64,000 bases of DNA from Prostheceraeus crozeri. Its lineage: Eukaryota > Platyhelminthes > Polycladida > Euryleptidae. The stretch is taken from the NCBI GenBank assembly GCA_907163375.1, contig CAJQUW010007077.1, positions 45,945 through 109,944 of the forward strand, written 5' to 3'. The position numbers were made by a program, and so were the translations under genes. The notes below the pieces were generated by a model. It was not told where the DNA came from and made no database searches. It worked only from the letters and a program-made list of their open reading frames with translations. Positions 1 to 10,605 of the stretch are shown one piece after another; the stretch's first letter is position 1; each line of letters opens with the position of its first letter.

Positions 1-1148
1 ACCCCTCTCAGGATCAGCTTCAGCAACGTAAGAGGACTGAGGTCCAATTACGACGACATGAACATCTTCCTGCAAGGTAAGTCACCAGATCTTCTAGCCC
101 TGTCGGAAAACAAGTTTGATCCCAGTGTGTCATCAAGCGACGTTACTCCTGATGGATACATATTTCACCGGATGGATAAAGCACCTTGTCATGGTCTTGG
201 AGTCTATGCCAAGACAAGCCTTCCCTTGAGAAGGCTTCGTAGCTCAGAGGATCCAAGGCATGAGTATCTTGCCTTCATTGCGCCGCTGCAGAAGACCACT
301 CTTCTTCTATTTTTCCTATACTGCTCTCCATCAACTAATGCGGATATTTTCAATGTTCTTTCTGACAAGATCGATTCTCTTCTACAAGAGTATCCCAGCG
401 CTGAAGTTGCCGTTTTTGGTGACTTCAACGTGCACAATGTTGACTGGCTTGTGCACTCACGCACCACCGATCTCTCCGGTCAGGCAGCCCAGGATTTCGC
501 TGTCTCTCACAACCTTAGTCAAATTGTCACTTGTCCTACCAGAGTGCCAGACCGAGCTGGGGATACTGGATATCTCCTTGACCTGTTTCTCACCTCAAAT
601 CCAACTTGTTTTTCACACAAGGTTACTTCTCCCCTCGGCACGTCTGATCACTGTGTTATCACAGTTTCTGGCAAACAAATTTGTCCACACCGTCTGCCTT
701 CCCCATAGAACAGTTTATCATTCTCCAAAGCAGACTGTGTGGCTTCCCTCACTTTTCTTAGTCAAGTTCAAGCTTTGAGAATTTGAGAACGTGAGCGAGA
801 ACGTCCACAATGCGGCGTCAAGAATGACAGGGTGCGTTTCTTGGAGGGACATTGGCCTAATTCTCTGCCGACTTTCCAATGAAGCCCCACTCAGGTTTAC
901 ACCTTGAACCAGTATGTGCAAGCTGACAGCGTGACCACTTTTTCCATAAGTATAAGCATGACAGTAGCGCTGGCAATCTTGAATTGTACAAAACCGCACG
1001 TAGACATTGCAAGGAAACCATACATCAGGCCAAAAGCCGTTACGCTTTGTATGTACGGAAATCCATTGCTACCCAAAAGCTTGGCTCTAAGGACTTCTGG
1101 AGGATTTACAACAGTGTCACCAATAGGAACAAATCCTCCATACATGCA
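1..1148 (+). pseudogene. LINE apurinic-type endonuclease domain and linker
   Basis: The frame is open from the window edge to 708 and encodes an exonuclease-endonuclease-phosphatase fold, the nuclease that nicks target DNA for target-primed reverse transcription. Visible motifs are the acidic 'LSENKFD' block, 'GDFNVHNVDW' (Asp and Asn of the active site) and 'GTSDHCVI' (the terminal Ser-Asp-His). The reading frame then breaks. Linker protein can be followed in other frames to 'RDHFFHKYKHD' (about 920) and 'GSKDFWRIYNSVTNRNKSSI' (about 1080-1140), which normally sits just before the RT domain of this family. The ATG at 58 is internal: the homologous protein already runs through the first 57 bases. 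Confidence 0.88.
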
Positions 1149-1171
1149 TGAATTTGCCGTGAATATAGTAT

Positions 1172-1637
1172 TCTCTCTCTCCCTCTCCCCCCTCTCCCTC
1201 TCCCCCCCTCCCTCTCCCCCCCTCTCCCTCTCCCCCCTCTCCCTCTCCCCCCTCTCCCTCTCCCCCCTCTCCCTCTCCCCCCTCTCTCTCCCTCTCCCCC
1301 CTCTCCCTCTCCCCCCTCTCCCTCTCCCCCTCCCCCCTCTCTCTCTCCCTCTCCCCCCTCTCCCCCTCTCTCTCCCCCCTCTCCCCCCTCTCCCTCTCCC
1401 CCCTCTCCCTCTCCCCCCTCTCCCTCTCCCCCCTCTCCCTCTCCCCCCTCTCCCCCCTCTCCCTCTCCCCCCTCTCCCTCTCCCCCCTCTCCCTCTCCCC
1501 CCTCTCCCTCTCCCCCCTTCTCCCCCCTCTCTCCCACTCTCCCTCCCCCTCTCCCTCCCCCTCTCCCTCCCCCTCTCACCCTCTCCCTCCCCCCCTCTCC
1601 CTCCCCCCCTCTCCCTCCCCCCCTCTCCCTCCCCCCT
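1172..1637 (+). repeat. Long polypyrimidine CT/CCCT minisatellite
   Basis: About 460 bases contain almost only C and T on the plus strand. They are built from variants of CTCCCTCTCCCCC with irregular period. The tract lies exactly between the interrupted LINE and the first ORF of the inserted PLE. A short CT stretch (about 5836-5850) also sits at the other end of the insertion. Such tracts can form triplex (H-DNA) structures. Open frames through it encode only Leu-Ser-Pro or Gly-Arg-Glu repeats and are not genes. Confidence 0.97.
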
Positions 1638-2829
1638 GATTATCTCAAAAGTAGAAGACTCCATTCGCGCTACATCTCTACCCAACGCCCTCCTCGGTAA
1701 ATCCCTCTCCATCGTCACGAAATGGGCCAAACGCCAACTTGGAAGAAAGTTGAATGACTCCTGTCTCGCCAATGCACTAGATCGCATCAGAGAACTTCAA
1801 CCAACTGAGCCAGACGAAGTTCTCCACCCCGAAAGCAGTGTCACAGGAACCACAGTTAGTGCTCCCACCCAAGAAAGTCCTCCAATACCACTTCTTCAAC
1901 TGGCTTTGGCCAACACAACTACCAACCAGAATGGCCCTTCTGAAGCTGCACCAGCGAAGCCTCAGCTTCCTCCTTCCACTGAGGCATATACCGATCCGCA
2001 GGCTTTACCACAACGCCTTCCTAAGCAAGCACGAGTGAAGAATGCTTCGACAAACCCAGCCAACCTAGCCATTCTCAATCAACCTGCTCCTGCACCACTT
2101 AATCCTCCTCCTTCACCACAGACGTCGACAATCGACCTTATCCACCTGGATTCTCCACAGATTGAAAATAATGGCAACCTTTTAAGCGACACGAACCAAG
2201 ACAACCGGCAGGGCTCTGTCGCTTCCCCTGATCCACTCAGACAACGCAAGCGACTCCCTACTTCTCCAGTCATTTCAACTTCCCAATTAGATCTGTTTGG
2301 AACCCCTATTGCTACCCCTCCTAAATCTGCAAGAAAATCGCAAATACAACAGAGGTTCGCACTTGATCTTCAGAAGAACGTAATCTGCGGTGATTTGAAC
2401 ATTGCAAACTTCATCCACGACGATACCTATGTCTTCGCACACAACAAAGGCAAACTCTCCATCCTCCGTGAATCTCTCAAAGCAGTCAGTCATACCTACC
2501 TCAGAGTACAAAAATTCATAATTGTCATCAGTGCCAAAGACAGATCAAACAAATTAACCTCAAACCGCATAGCTATCCAAGGCATCCTCAAAGAATCAGA
2601 GAGACTTTTTCCCAATGCCAAGCGGTTTGTCCACTTAGCAGGCATCGCATTAAGCTACTCCGAAGAGGAGAAATCCAACTGCCAAGAGCTGAACAATTAC
2701 ATCATCAACAAAGCACCCTCATCATGCCTGCATATTCCTGCACAACTCGACTTTGCCATTGCTGGCCACGATTGGAGCCCCGCCACCACTGAAAACACTT
2801 ACAGAACCATAGCAAATTATTTAAACTAA
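1637..2829 (+). CDS. PLE first ORF with SGNH-hydrolase-like domain
   Basis: The reading frame runs in from the CT tract, so the true start is unknown; recognisable protein begins near '[13 protein letters not shown]'. An N-terminal helical part ('[16 protein letters not shown]') is followed by a Pro/Thr/Ser-rich linker. From about 2377 there is a compact domain with the block order of SGNH/GDSL esterases. These blocks are '[11 protein letters not shown]' in the place of the GDS block, '[13 protein letters not shown]' in the place of the G-x-N-D block, '[17 protein letters not shown]', then 'ELNNYI', and a final 'GHDWSPAT' in the place of the D-x-x-H block. The nucleophile serine is Leu here, so activity in this copy is doubtful. 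Esterase domains are known in ORF1 proteins of CR1-type LINEs. I do not recall one described in PLEs, and the assignment comes from reading the motifs only. Confidence 0.6.
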
Positions 2830-2831
2830 AC

Positions 2832-4948
2832 GCCGCAAAGCTCAAGGCACTACCGTATCTCAACCTAGTCATCCTGGACCCAAACTTCACACCCACCAAT
2901 GACACCTACGAACTTTTCCTCCTCTCCCCTGGTTTTGTCTCTACGCCGAATGTCAATCAGCACAACCATATTAGACATCAAGTCAATGATTTCATCCGTA
3001 AAGTTCTTTGGAAATCAATCCTTCCAGACATTCCTCTACCAAACCAACGTTTTGGCCTACTTCCAAATACCCGCTTTCCATCGCTGGAAATGATTCCAAC
3101 CCCAACACTAGAAAAAACTGAACGTCTAAGGAAGGCAACCCGCTCCATACTCAATACTGCACATGAATGCCACTCAACTGCTAACCTCCCAATTAGTCTC
3201 CGCAACGAAATAACAAGAGTGCAAAATAATTCCAACATCACAATAAGACCTTCGGACAAAGGACGCAAGTGGGTGATAATGGCAACAAAACAATATGAAC
3301 GAGAGGCAGAAAGGCAACTTCAACAGCAGGATTATTACAGACTGATCAACAATGACCCCAGCCCCGCAATTATAACCTCCTTAACCCGCATCCTCAGAGA
3401 TCTTCATCAACGTCAATTTCTAACTAAGAAAGAACTCACATTTCTCCTCCCCACAACGCTTTACCAAGACAGAACCTTCAATCTCCTACCGAAGCTCCAC
3501 AAAAACAAATGGCCAACACCAGGCATGCCGCCAGGTCGACCGGTAGTCTCCGACACTCGGTCTGCTACAAGGAATGCATGCAGTTTGATCGACCACTTCC
3601 TCAAACCCATCTGTGAACTCCAAAGCAGCTACCTATGATAGCCTTACTCAGAACAACCAAAATCAACGAAAATGATATCCTCTTCACAATGGACGTCGAA
3701 TCTTTATATACCAACATCCCTACCAACGAAGGAATACAGACAATTTCCAGCTTCCTACGTCAATACCCGAATCCGAAAAGACCAGACCTTTCCCTCATCA
3801 ATATTCTCCGACTACTCCTAACTTCTAATGATTTTGTCTTTAATAACAGGAGATGGCTGCAGCATCATGGAGTAGCCATGGGCAAAAGCTTCGGCGGCTC
3901 CTACGCCAATCTCTTCATGGCAAACTGGGAAAATGCCATCACCACCACCTGTGATCAACAACCCTCCTTTTGGAAACGATATCAAGATGATATCTTTGGC
4001 ATCTGGCCTCATGGAAAAGAATCACTCAAAGAATTCCATTCAAAACTTAACTCCATGCATCAGTACATCCGGCTCACCTTGTCATTCGGGACCGAAGTAA
4101 ATTTCCTCGACCTGACAGTAAACATTCAAAATCGAACACTGCAATTCAAACTTTTCTCCAAGCCGACGGATTCCCACATGGTCCTATCCCGCTCATCCCA
4201 TCATCCGCAACACACCTTCCGTGGAATTGTCTTCTCCGAGATCATGCGTTTCGCAACACACAGCTCCACGAAAACTGCTTTCCAGCATACGTTTGAGCAA
4301 GTATCGAAAGTTTGGAAAATGCAAGGTTACACCCGATCTATGATCCGAACGGCCAAGAACAAGGTCATCTCCCTAACCAAACAACACGCCAATTGGAACA
4401 CAGGAAACTATCCATGCAACCTAGAATGTAAGACTTGCAGATACACGACAACAACCCTATCGTCTTCACACCCTAGCAAGGACATTTCTTACGCTATCAA
4501 CCACAACATCTCATGTGATACACAAAACGTCATCTATCAAATCACCTGTACACGCTGTAGCTTGCGATACATTGGCGAAACAGGCAGGCCCTTCAAAAGG
4601 AGAATCGCTGAACACCTCTACAACATCGCGCGAAACTCATCAAATCACGTAGCCAATCACTTCTCCACATTATGCAACTTAGAAGACTTCTCGTTCATCG
4701 GACTCAAAGTTGTCACTAACCCTCAGAAAAGGAAAATACAGGAAGCAAATATCATCGCCGAATTCCAGACCCTCTACCCCCAAGGCCTCAACTGTCTCTC
4801 CTCCTCCGTCTCCAACAACAAAACCAATCTGATCCTTCCACACTCGGACTGCTCCCATCACATCGTCTCCGTGGCCCAAAGCATCGGCAAGGACAAAGTG
4901 AGACCCAGTTTCTATCGCTCCAAAAACTTAAACGAACAACTTCGTTAA
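2832..4948 (+). CDS. PLE reverse transcriptase with GIY-YIG endonuclease
   Basis: The frame following ORF1 begins 'KALPYLNLVILDPNFTPT', like the N-terminal region of Penelope-type proteins, and continues with 'TIRPSDKGRKWVIM' and 'LLPKLHKNKWP'. One frame break splits the coding sequence, and the second piece is open from 3635 to 4948. It shows RT motif A 'FTMDVESLYTNIP', motif B 'GVAMGKSFGGSYANLFMANW', motif C 'RYQDDIFGIW' (the usual RYVDD has Gln here) and 'VNFLDLTVNI'. A C-terminal GIY-YIG domain follows: 'VIYQITCTRCSLRYIGETGR' with 'RRIAEH', preceded by a Cys-rich connector. Domain order RT then GIY-YIG is typical of canonical PLEs. This is the best preserved PLE in the window. Confidence 0.92.
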
Positions 4949-5362
4949 TAGATTTTCAATTGACATGCATTTTGCCTAATTATCCATCTTGTGTCATTCA
5001 ACTGGTAATCTAGTTTTTTAATTCTTCCCCTCTTTACGCAATTAGTCTTATCCGCAGTTATTACTAGTATTGCTTCCACTCCGGTTCCCAGTGACATCGA
5101 TACTAGTTTCCATTCTTTTCTTTATCACAAGTAACCACATGTATTTGTATTTAGTGTTTCATAACACTCTTTTCGGTTTATATTACTTTTTTGTAGTAGG
5201 CATTCGTACTGCTGACAGTCATGTTGCATGTAATTTTCTCTTCCACTAGTCACTTTTTTCCAAGGCTTAGTCTTTACCCTCTTCTTTATCCACATTCAAT
5301 GTAAGCTTTTCTACTTGACCTTTTAGATGCTGCACTATTTTTCATTATAGGGTCCTCATCCT

Positions 5363-5735
5363 TCAGTCTCTATGCTTCTATTTACCTTCTTGCTATTAGC
5401 TATTTAATTATGATTAACAATTTTCCTTTTAGAACTTTCCACTCATCGCATTATCTACTACATTTGTATTTAATTTGTTCCTTTTGCACTATCTCGTACA
5501 TTTGTCTCTCCATCTCCCATCATTGGCTAATAATTACCAGTATTTAATCTCGTCAACTCCGTTTACCTTTGTGTTAGTTGAAAAAACCCCCCGACTCTAT
5601 GGCTCCCTTTTCTTTCTTACTATTCGTTATTTAATTATGATTATCAATTTTCCTTCTAGCACACTCTTCGCATTATCTACTACAATAGTTGTATTTAATT
5701 TGTTCCTTTCGCTCATTTGTCTCCCCATATTTTGA
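5363..5735 (+). repeat. Imperfect tandem duplication, about 229 bp unit
   Basis: The stretch 'CTATTTAATTATGATTAACA ... CATTATCTACTACA ... GTATTTAATTTGTTCC' at about 5363-5530 recurs diverged at about 5592-5735. It lies in the T-rich 3' non-coding tail of the PLE. A third partial echo starts near 5541. Confidence 0.75.
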
Positions 5736-5849
5736 CAGCTCTGTTCGTATTTGCGGTAGTTGTTAAATCTTTATTTCCTTAATTGCATTTGTCAATTGGT
5801 TAACCCACTCGCTTTTGGTAAATGTAAATTTTTATGTCTCCCTCTCTCC

Positions 5850-7678
5850 CAGCACTCCGTCATGCCGAAGTCAGCACTTCTATGGCGACAACCTCAGCAG
5901 ACAAAGCCGAGCTTCTTTGCAAGGAGTTTGCGAAGAATTCGTCATTAGACGATGGAGGTAGAATTCCACCTCCAATTCCCACACGCACTGATGAGACAGT
6001 TAGTCCTCTTTCAGTCACAGTCCGAAACGTCAAAAAGATCATCGCCGGTCTCGATAGCTCTAAGTCTAGTGGATCAGATGGCATCCCGGTTTCGGTCTTC
6101 AAGCATCTCTCACCTGAGCTTTCTCCACTTTTATCTAAACTGTTCAGTAGATGTGTGTTCCCCTCTTGCTGGAAAGTAGCTTCCGTGGTTCCAGTTCCAA
6201 AGAAAGGTTCTGACTCATCTCTTCCATCTAGTTACCGTCCTATCAGCCTGCTTCCAATTGCTGGCAAGATTTTTGAAGCAGTGATTAACCAACACATTGT
6301 TAACTTCCTTGAAACTCAGAACCTTCTATCAGAAGAACAGTATGGCTTCAGGCACTCTCGATCAACTGCAGATCTTCACTGAACATGTGAGTCGTGTCCT
6401 TGACAGACAAGGTGAGACGAGATCAGTTGCCTTGGATATTTCCAAGGCATTCGATAAAGTCTGGCATCAGGAACTCCTTATGAAGCTTAAGTCCTATGGA
6501 GTTGCTGATCAACTCCACAAACTTCTTGCTTCTTTCCTTAGTGACCGGCAGATATCTGTCGTCTTAGATGGCCAAAAGTCTTCCACCAAATTTGTCAATG
6601 CAGGAGTTCCTCAAGGGTCAATTTTGGCACCCACTCTTTTTCTGCTGTACATCAACGACCTCCCAGACTGCCTAGTGAGTAAATTGGTGATGTATGCAGA
6701 TGACACAACACTCTTCAATTCCAATGAGCGACTCGCTAAAAACACTCAGCAACGTCAGCAGTTATGCGACGTTCTTAATGAAGACTTACGCAGGGTCTCA
6801 GAATGGGGCGCCAATTGGCTTGTTTCCTTCACTCCTTCAAAAACTCAGAGTATTCTGCACTCACGACTTAAAGGAGATGATGATCATAGCATTAAGATGT
6901 CAGATAACAGGATCAGAGAACAAGATTCCATCTCCTTCCTTGGATTGGCAGAAGACTTACGCAGGGTCTCAGAATGGGGCGCCAATTGGCTTGTTTCCTT
7001 CAATCCTTCAAAAACTCAGAGTATTCTGCACTCACGACTTAAAGGAGATGATGATCATAGCATTAAGATGTCAGATAACAGGATCAGAGAACAAGATTCC
7101 ATCTCCTTCCTTGGAATGGCGGTTACGAAAGACTTGTCATGGAAACCGTACATCCAATCCATTAGCAAGCAGGCAGCTCAACGCATTGGTAGTCTCTATC
7201 GTGCCAGCAGCTATCTTCCACCACAGACTGTCTGCTATCTTTACAAGTCCACTATTCGTCCTCTGATGGAGCATTGTTGTCATCTGTGGGCAGGTGCCCC
7301 ACAAACGCATCTTAACCTCCTTGAACGGGTTGAGAAACGTGTCAAGAATCTCATGGGTGAAAAACTTGCTAGCAAGTTGCAGCTGCTCCCCGTCAGACGG
7401 GATGTCTCTTCTACAGGTACTATTTCGGTAGAAGAAGCTCTGCAGTAAATGAGTGCGTACCCAAACCTAAGATCTTCTCCAGAAGCACACGCAGAGCTAA
7501 TGCACTCACATGCTATAATGTGAGCTTAGAACGCGCACGTACTGTGAGTCGCTCGAAAAGCTTTTTTGTTCGCACGGCACAGCTTTGGAATCAGCTTCCC
7601 CAGACCACTTTCCCTGACCAATACAATCTTGATACTTTCAAGAGGCGTGCGAATAGGTTTCTGATGGGGACAGCTTAA
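5850..7678 (+). pseudogene. LINE reverse transcriptase domain, frameshifted
   Basis: This is the RT half of the interrupted LINE. It runs through 'KIIAGLDSSKSSGSDGIPVS', 'PISLLPIAGKIFEAVIN' and 'YGFRHSRSTAD' in one frame, then shifts near 6340-6380. The next frame carries motif A 'VALDISKAFDKVWH', motif B 'NAGVPQGSILAPTLFLLYIN' and motif C 'VMYADDTTLFN', so the catalytic YADD is kept. After motif C, 57 codons are duplicated in frame. A second shift near 7450 leads into the C-terminal '[20 protein letters not shown]' in a third frame, ending at the TAA at 7676-7678. The protein is close to full length for its class apart from the shifts. Confidence 0.92.
6780..7121 (+). repeat. 171-bp in-frame tandem duplication inside LINE RT
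   Basis: Bases 6780-6950 are repeated at 6951-7121 with about three differences. The unit is exactly 57 codons, so the frame is kept and the RT thumb/connection region is doubled just after the YADD motif. Near-identity of the two units shows that the duplication is young compared with the decay of the element. Confidence 0.97.
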
Positions 7679-7813
7679 TCAGATTAGAAGATATGTTTTT
7701 TTTTATTTTATTTATTTAAAATAATAAAATTTGTTACTTTTCATTGAGTAACCCCTAGCTTCGTTCATGGCTCATAGCTGTGCTAGGGGTGAAAATTCAG
7801 TTTAAAAAAAAGA
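7679..7813 (+). other. LINE 3' untranslated tail with terminal hairpin
   Basis: After the stop codon an AT-rich stretch leads to a perfect 9-bp inverted repeat: ACCCCTAGC (7751-7759) pairs with GCTAGGGGT (7782-7790). An A-rich end follows at about 7803-7811. The antisense copy at 39600-39770 has the same tail with one stem mismatch, so the hairpin belongs to the family. It may be the structure that the RT recognises. Confidence 0.75.
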
Positions 7814-7990
7814 TTGTGTGATCAGTGCTCCTTGTTTAACACTAATGAACGTAGAAATACAGTCGATCTACGTCTCTTCTGTCAAGCTTTCAAAGACCCG
7901 AACCACGTTTTACATCATCTCATTCCTCAATCTCAAAGAAGCAGAAAACTGATTCTGCCGCAAGTAAAGACGGTACGAAGACTAGACGGA
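7814..7990 (+). pseudogene. Possible C-terminal scrap of another LINE
   Basis: The frame encodes 'DLRLFCQAFKDPNHVLHHLIP', which resembles the end of several LINE RT proteins, where a similar 'DPNHxLHxLLP' phrase precedes the stop. The fragment is short and nothing else supports it. Confidence 0.35.
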
Positions 7991-7994
7991 TTTT

Positions 7995-8280
7995 GTGTCG
8001 CTTAACCATCGCTTAACTTGTAGTAGTCAACGGCAATGGGCCGGTCACATAATACGGAGGACAGACGAAAGATGTACCAAGAGAATAACAGAGTGGTATC
8101 CAAGAATCGGTTTCAGGCAATGTGGAAGACCTCCAAGAAGGTGGGACCATGAGATAGTCCAATACTGCAACCAGTACTGGCGACAACACGCGATCGACCG
8201 GCAGAGCTGGATGACACTTAGAGAGGGGTTCTTCCATCAATGGAACGATTAAAATTCCCTCAAGGTAATCAAGGTAACTT
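7995..8280 (+). pseudogene. RTE-like LINE C-terminal fragment
   Basis: An open stretch of 85 codons ends at 8252 and reads 'RQWAGHIIRRTDERCTKRIT', 'GRPPRRWDHEI' and 'DRQSWMTLREGF'. This matches the C-terminal basic region of RTE-type endonuclease-RT proteins (W-x-GHxxR, then GRPxxRW, then DRxxW). The RT domain is missing, so this is a 5'-truncated copy. Short repeats of the AAGGTAA type after the stop (about 8262-8280) resemble RTE tails. Confidence 0.8.
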
Positions 8281-8974
8281 GCAGTATGCCTTCACGACCT
8301 TTGTAATACTTATGAATCTATCCGATTATCATTGGAGACTTTTTTATATTGATTGAGTTGTTTTTGAAATATACGCTTATTATTATTAGAAGGATATTAT
8401 TTTTTGCGGTAACACTTTCGACACTATATCAGTGTCATTATACAGCGAAAGACTTGAAATATCAATCAGTTAAGCATCTCGTTGGGTTAGCTATATCAAG
8501 GGGAAATGTTTTCTATTACTAGCATATCTTCAATGTGAACATGTCACTTGACCAGGCCATCTTTTTCCATAGAAATAATCTCAACAGACTGCATATTTAG
8601 TCGGATCAAACCCATTCATAGTTTCGCACCAAGCATGACGCAATTCCTGTTTCGCATGCAATTCATAAAATATCTCATAGATCATGTTCATGGCTTCAGG
8701 ATAGCGTCTTGGACTCTATAAATAGAGACACGGATGATTAACTGAAATAAGGTTAATAAGTGACATCTAGCAAAATGATATAATTTTCAATATGATCAGT
8801 ACATTTTCTTTTTTTTTGACGAGATAACTATCCAATTTTCAATTACAGCGAAATCGTTGACGCATGGTGGAAGTCAGAAGAAAACCCAATACATGTTGAA
8901 AACACGCTTATCGATTGCAGTCACGCAATTAAACAATGAAATAATGATTTTCTAACAAGAAAAAGTGATCAATT
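8281..8974. other. Unassigned AT-rich sequence
   Basis: No coding or repeat signal that I can support. Short open stretches are rich in stops and match nothing I recognise. Confidence 0.6.
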
Positions 8975-9400
8975 TATCGACATGGATGCATTGCTTCCCG
9001 AAAAAAGCAAGGTCTTTGAAAATGTACCCCATGGTCGTCTTCTGTCAAAATTGGGTGATGTTTTTGTAAACGCTAATATTCTACAATTTCTTAATCAAAT
9101 CAGATCTGCTGTCCTGAAGGAGAATCTATCAATCCTTCTCCAGTCACAAATTCTCCTTCAGTTTCATCCCTGGGGACGTTGATGCATAAAACTCAATGTT
9201 TTTCTTTGCTGTGATCCAGTATGAACTCTTGATATCCACAGGCCTTCAAATTAGATTCTCACTCTCAAGATAAACATCAACATCGGAAATTTGATGGCAT
9301 ATACAGATATCCATCATCATATTACTCAATTCTCAAGTGCCAAGTTCAAAGTGCTACTTTCCAAGTTAATAACTTGTTAACACAAGTTTTAACAGAAAGA
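8975..9400 (+). pseudogene. Decayed LINE reverse transcriptase core
   Basis: The frame at 8982-9182 reads 'KVFENVPHGRLLSKLGDVF', matching LINE RT motif A ('KAFDKVPHxxLLxKL'). In another frame, 'EGESINPSPV' followed by a worn 'GVPQG' block comes next, and farther on 'NLMAYTD' sits where 'FADD' belongs. Order and spacing fit an RT core whose catalytic Asp pair is largely lost. Confidence 0.6.
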
Positions 9401-10090
9401 TTTTAACTTTGTCTTTCGGACTCTAATCATCATTCGACTTCAGCATTATAGTTATACAGCCACATCATGCGGACAGCATTTCAAAATATACCACGAGGCG
9501 AAGTCGAGACTAAGTCTGACAAAAGCCCTTGGGATTCATCAAATAATTTCTCTATATATATCCCAGAGAATTGCATAGCCATCCTCTATCCATTACATAG
9601 ACCTGACCGCTCTATATCATCGTGCATTAATGCATGATTTTGTAAGACTTTCTATGTCCACAAGTTAATAAGTTCCACGAACTTTGTGTAGACTTACACG
9701 GATTATATCATACAGATAATGCATGGATTTCTTCGGTCATTATCTATTACACATTACCATTCTATATTCAAAAGATATCTTGTAATGTAATAAACCGTTC
9801 TGTATCACAAAATATGACAGTTTTCATGGTCATGTTAAACATGGACAAGTGTTCGATAATATACTGTTATACCACAGTCTACCGTGATGTATTAATATTT
9901 TGACACCGCTGAGGTTCCAAGATAATAATATTTAGCTGAGGCTCCAAGTATAGCAGTATTGTGCCATGCTCCAGCCACCACTCCATTATAAAATTGTCGA
10001 TTATTACTCCTTCAACAAAGCTTCAGGAAAATTGACATTAACAGATCAAGCCCTATCTATGAATATTATACTGTGTATACACTGTCGAAT
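9401..10090. other. Unassigned AT-rich sequence
   Basis: I see no recognisable gene. The 61-codon open stretch at 9966-10151 runs into the inverted repeat that starts near 10091 and has no known motif. Confidence 0.55.
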
Positions 10091-10330
10091 CAAGACACAA
10101 CACGATCAAAAAAATTTGAATGATCCAGGAAACGGAAGATGCCAAAGTTAAACAATTACCCTAGTGGAGAATCCTGTAAATAATTAGGTAATTAAAAGTC
10201 ACGAACGAATGAATGTAAATTAATACTGACAACATAGAGTAACCTACTCTAGTATAGAGCAGGTACTGAAATACGTATAAAGGCAAGTCTACTCAACTGA
10301 AGACGGTAAGGGAAATAAATTAATACTCAT
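10091..10330 (+). repeat. Left arm of inverted repeat flanking a PLE
   Basis: The sequence around 'ATCCAGGAAACGGAAGATGC' and 'ACCCTAGTGG' recurs, diverged and in reverse orientation, at 13330-13545. The two arms enclose the minus-strand PLE RT. Inverted copies of PLE terminal repeats are a known feature of the class, so these may be its ends. Confidence 0.75.
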
Positions 10331-10439
10331 AAACGATTTTATTTTTATCATATAAGAACTGAAATAAGAGTTCGTCATGGACCTGACGAGAAGCTAACTA
10401 AAAATAACAAAAGGTGAAAATTAGAAACCTAAAAAACCA

Positions 10440-10605
10440 AAATTAAGTTTGCTATGTACGGAGTCATCAGGGAGGAACCATGTGGCTGCATGAAGCAAGG
10501 TTTCGGCCCCTAACCTCCAACCTATACCACATGGCGGGGCCAGGCCAACCATATCGAATGTACGATATGGAAGGTCTCTCCAAGCCTGAGGAAACATAGC
10601 AGAAC
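10440..10605 (-). other. Structured 3' untranslated region of the PLE
   Basis: Downstream of the RT stop on the minus strand there are two clear inverted repeats. A perfect 8-bp hairpin CCATATCG/CGATATGG with a 6-base loop lies at 10549-10570, and an 8-bp pairing CCATGTGG/CCACATGG lies between 10478-10485 and 10527-10534. The tail also contains CTGATGA and GAAAC words. They are in the wrong order and spacing for an ordinary hammerhead ribozyme. Confidence 0.5.

Larger units (their letters stand above)
1150..5845 (+). mobile_element. Near full-length Penelope-like element with extra ORF
   Basis: This insertion in the LINE contains, in order, the CT tract, a first ORF with an SGNH-hydrolase-like domain (about 1637-2829), a PLE protein with RT and C-terminal GIY-YIG endonuclease (2832-4948), and about 900 bases of T-rich non-coding 3' sequence with a tandem duplication. 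PLEs are a retroelement class distinct from LINEs and LTR elements. They use an RT related to telomerase and often a GIY-YIG nuclease. The coding part carries about one frame break. No clear target-site duplication could be fixed because both junctions run into CT-rich sequence. Confidence 0.85.
1..7813 (+). mobile_element. Jockey/CR1-type LINE split by a PLE
   Basis: This non-LTR retrotransposon is present as an endonuclease half (1 to about 1150) and an RT half (about 5845 to 7678) plus a 3' tail ending near 7813. The linker protein stops at a 'KSSI' stretch near 1140 and the same kind of sequence resumes with 'PALRHAEVSTS' near 5850, so the 4.7 kb between is an insertion. The 5' end lies outside the window. 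The RT half has two frameshifts and an internal duplication, so this copy is dead. A second, antisense 3' fragment of the same family lies at 39600-39770. Assignment to the Jockey/CR1 group rests on recalled protein patterns, not on a tree. Confidence 0.85.

Noticed and set aside
904-1636. N-terminal part of the long plus-strand frame, rich in Leu, Ser and Pro
   Set aside because: It joins an out-of-frame piece of the LINE linker to the CT tract. Recognisable protein begins only after about 1637.
897-1787. Long minus-strand frame rich in Gly, Arg and Glu
   Set aside because: It is the translation of the CT minisatellite read from the other strand. Amino acid content simply follows the repeat.
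6694-7266. 190-codon frame overlapping the LINE RT
   Set aside because: It is a shadow in another frame of the RT gene and repeats itself only because of the 171-bp duplication.
10440-10500. CTGATGA and GAAAC in the PLE 3' UTR as a hammerhead
   Set aside because: On the minus strand GAAAC comes before CTGATGA and the helices do not form with normal spacing.
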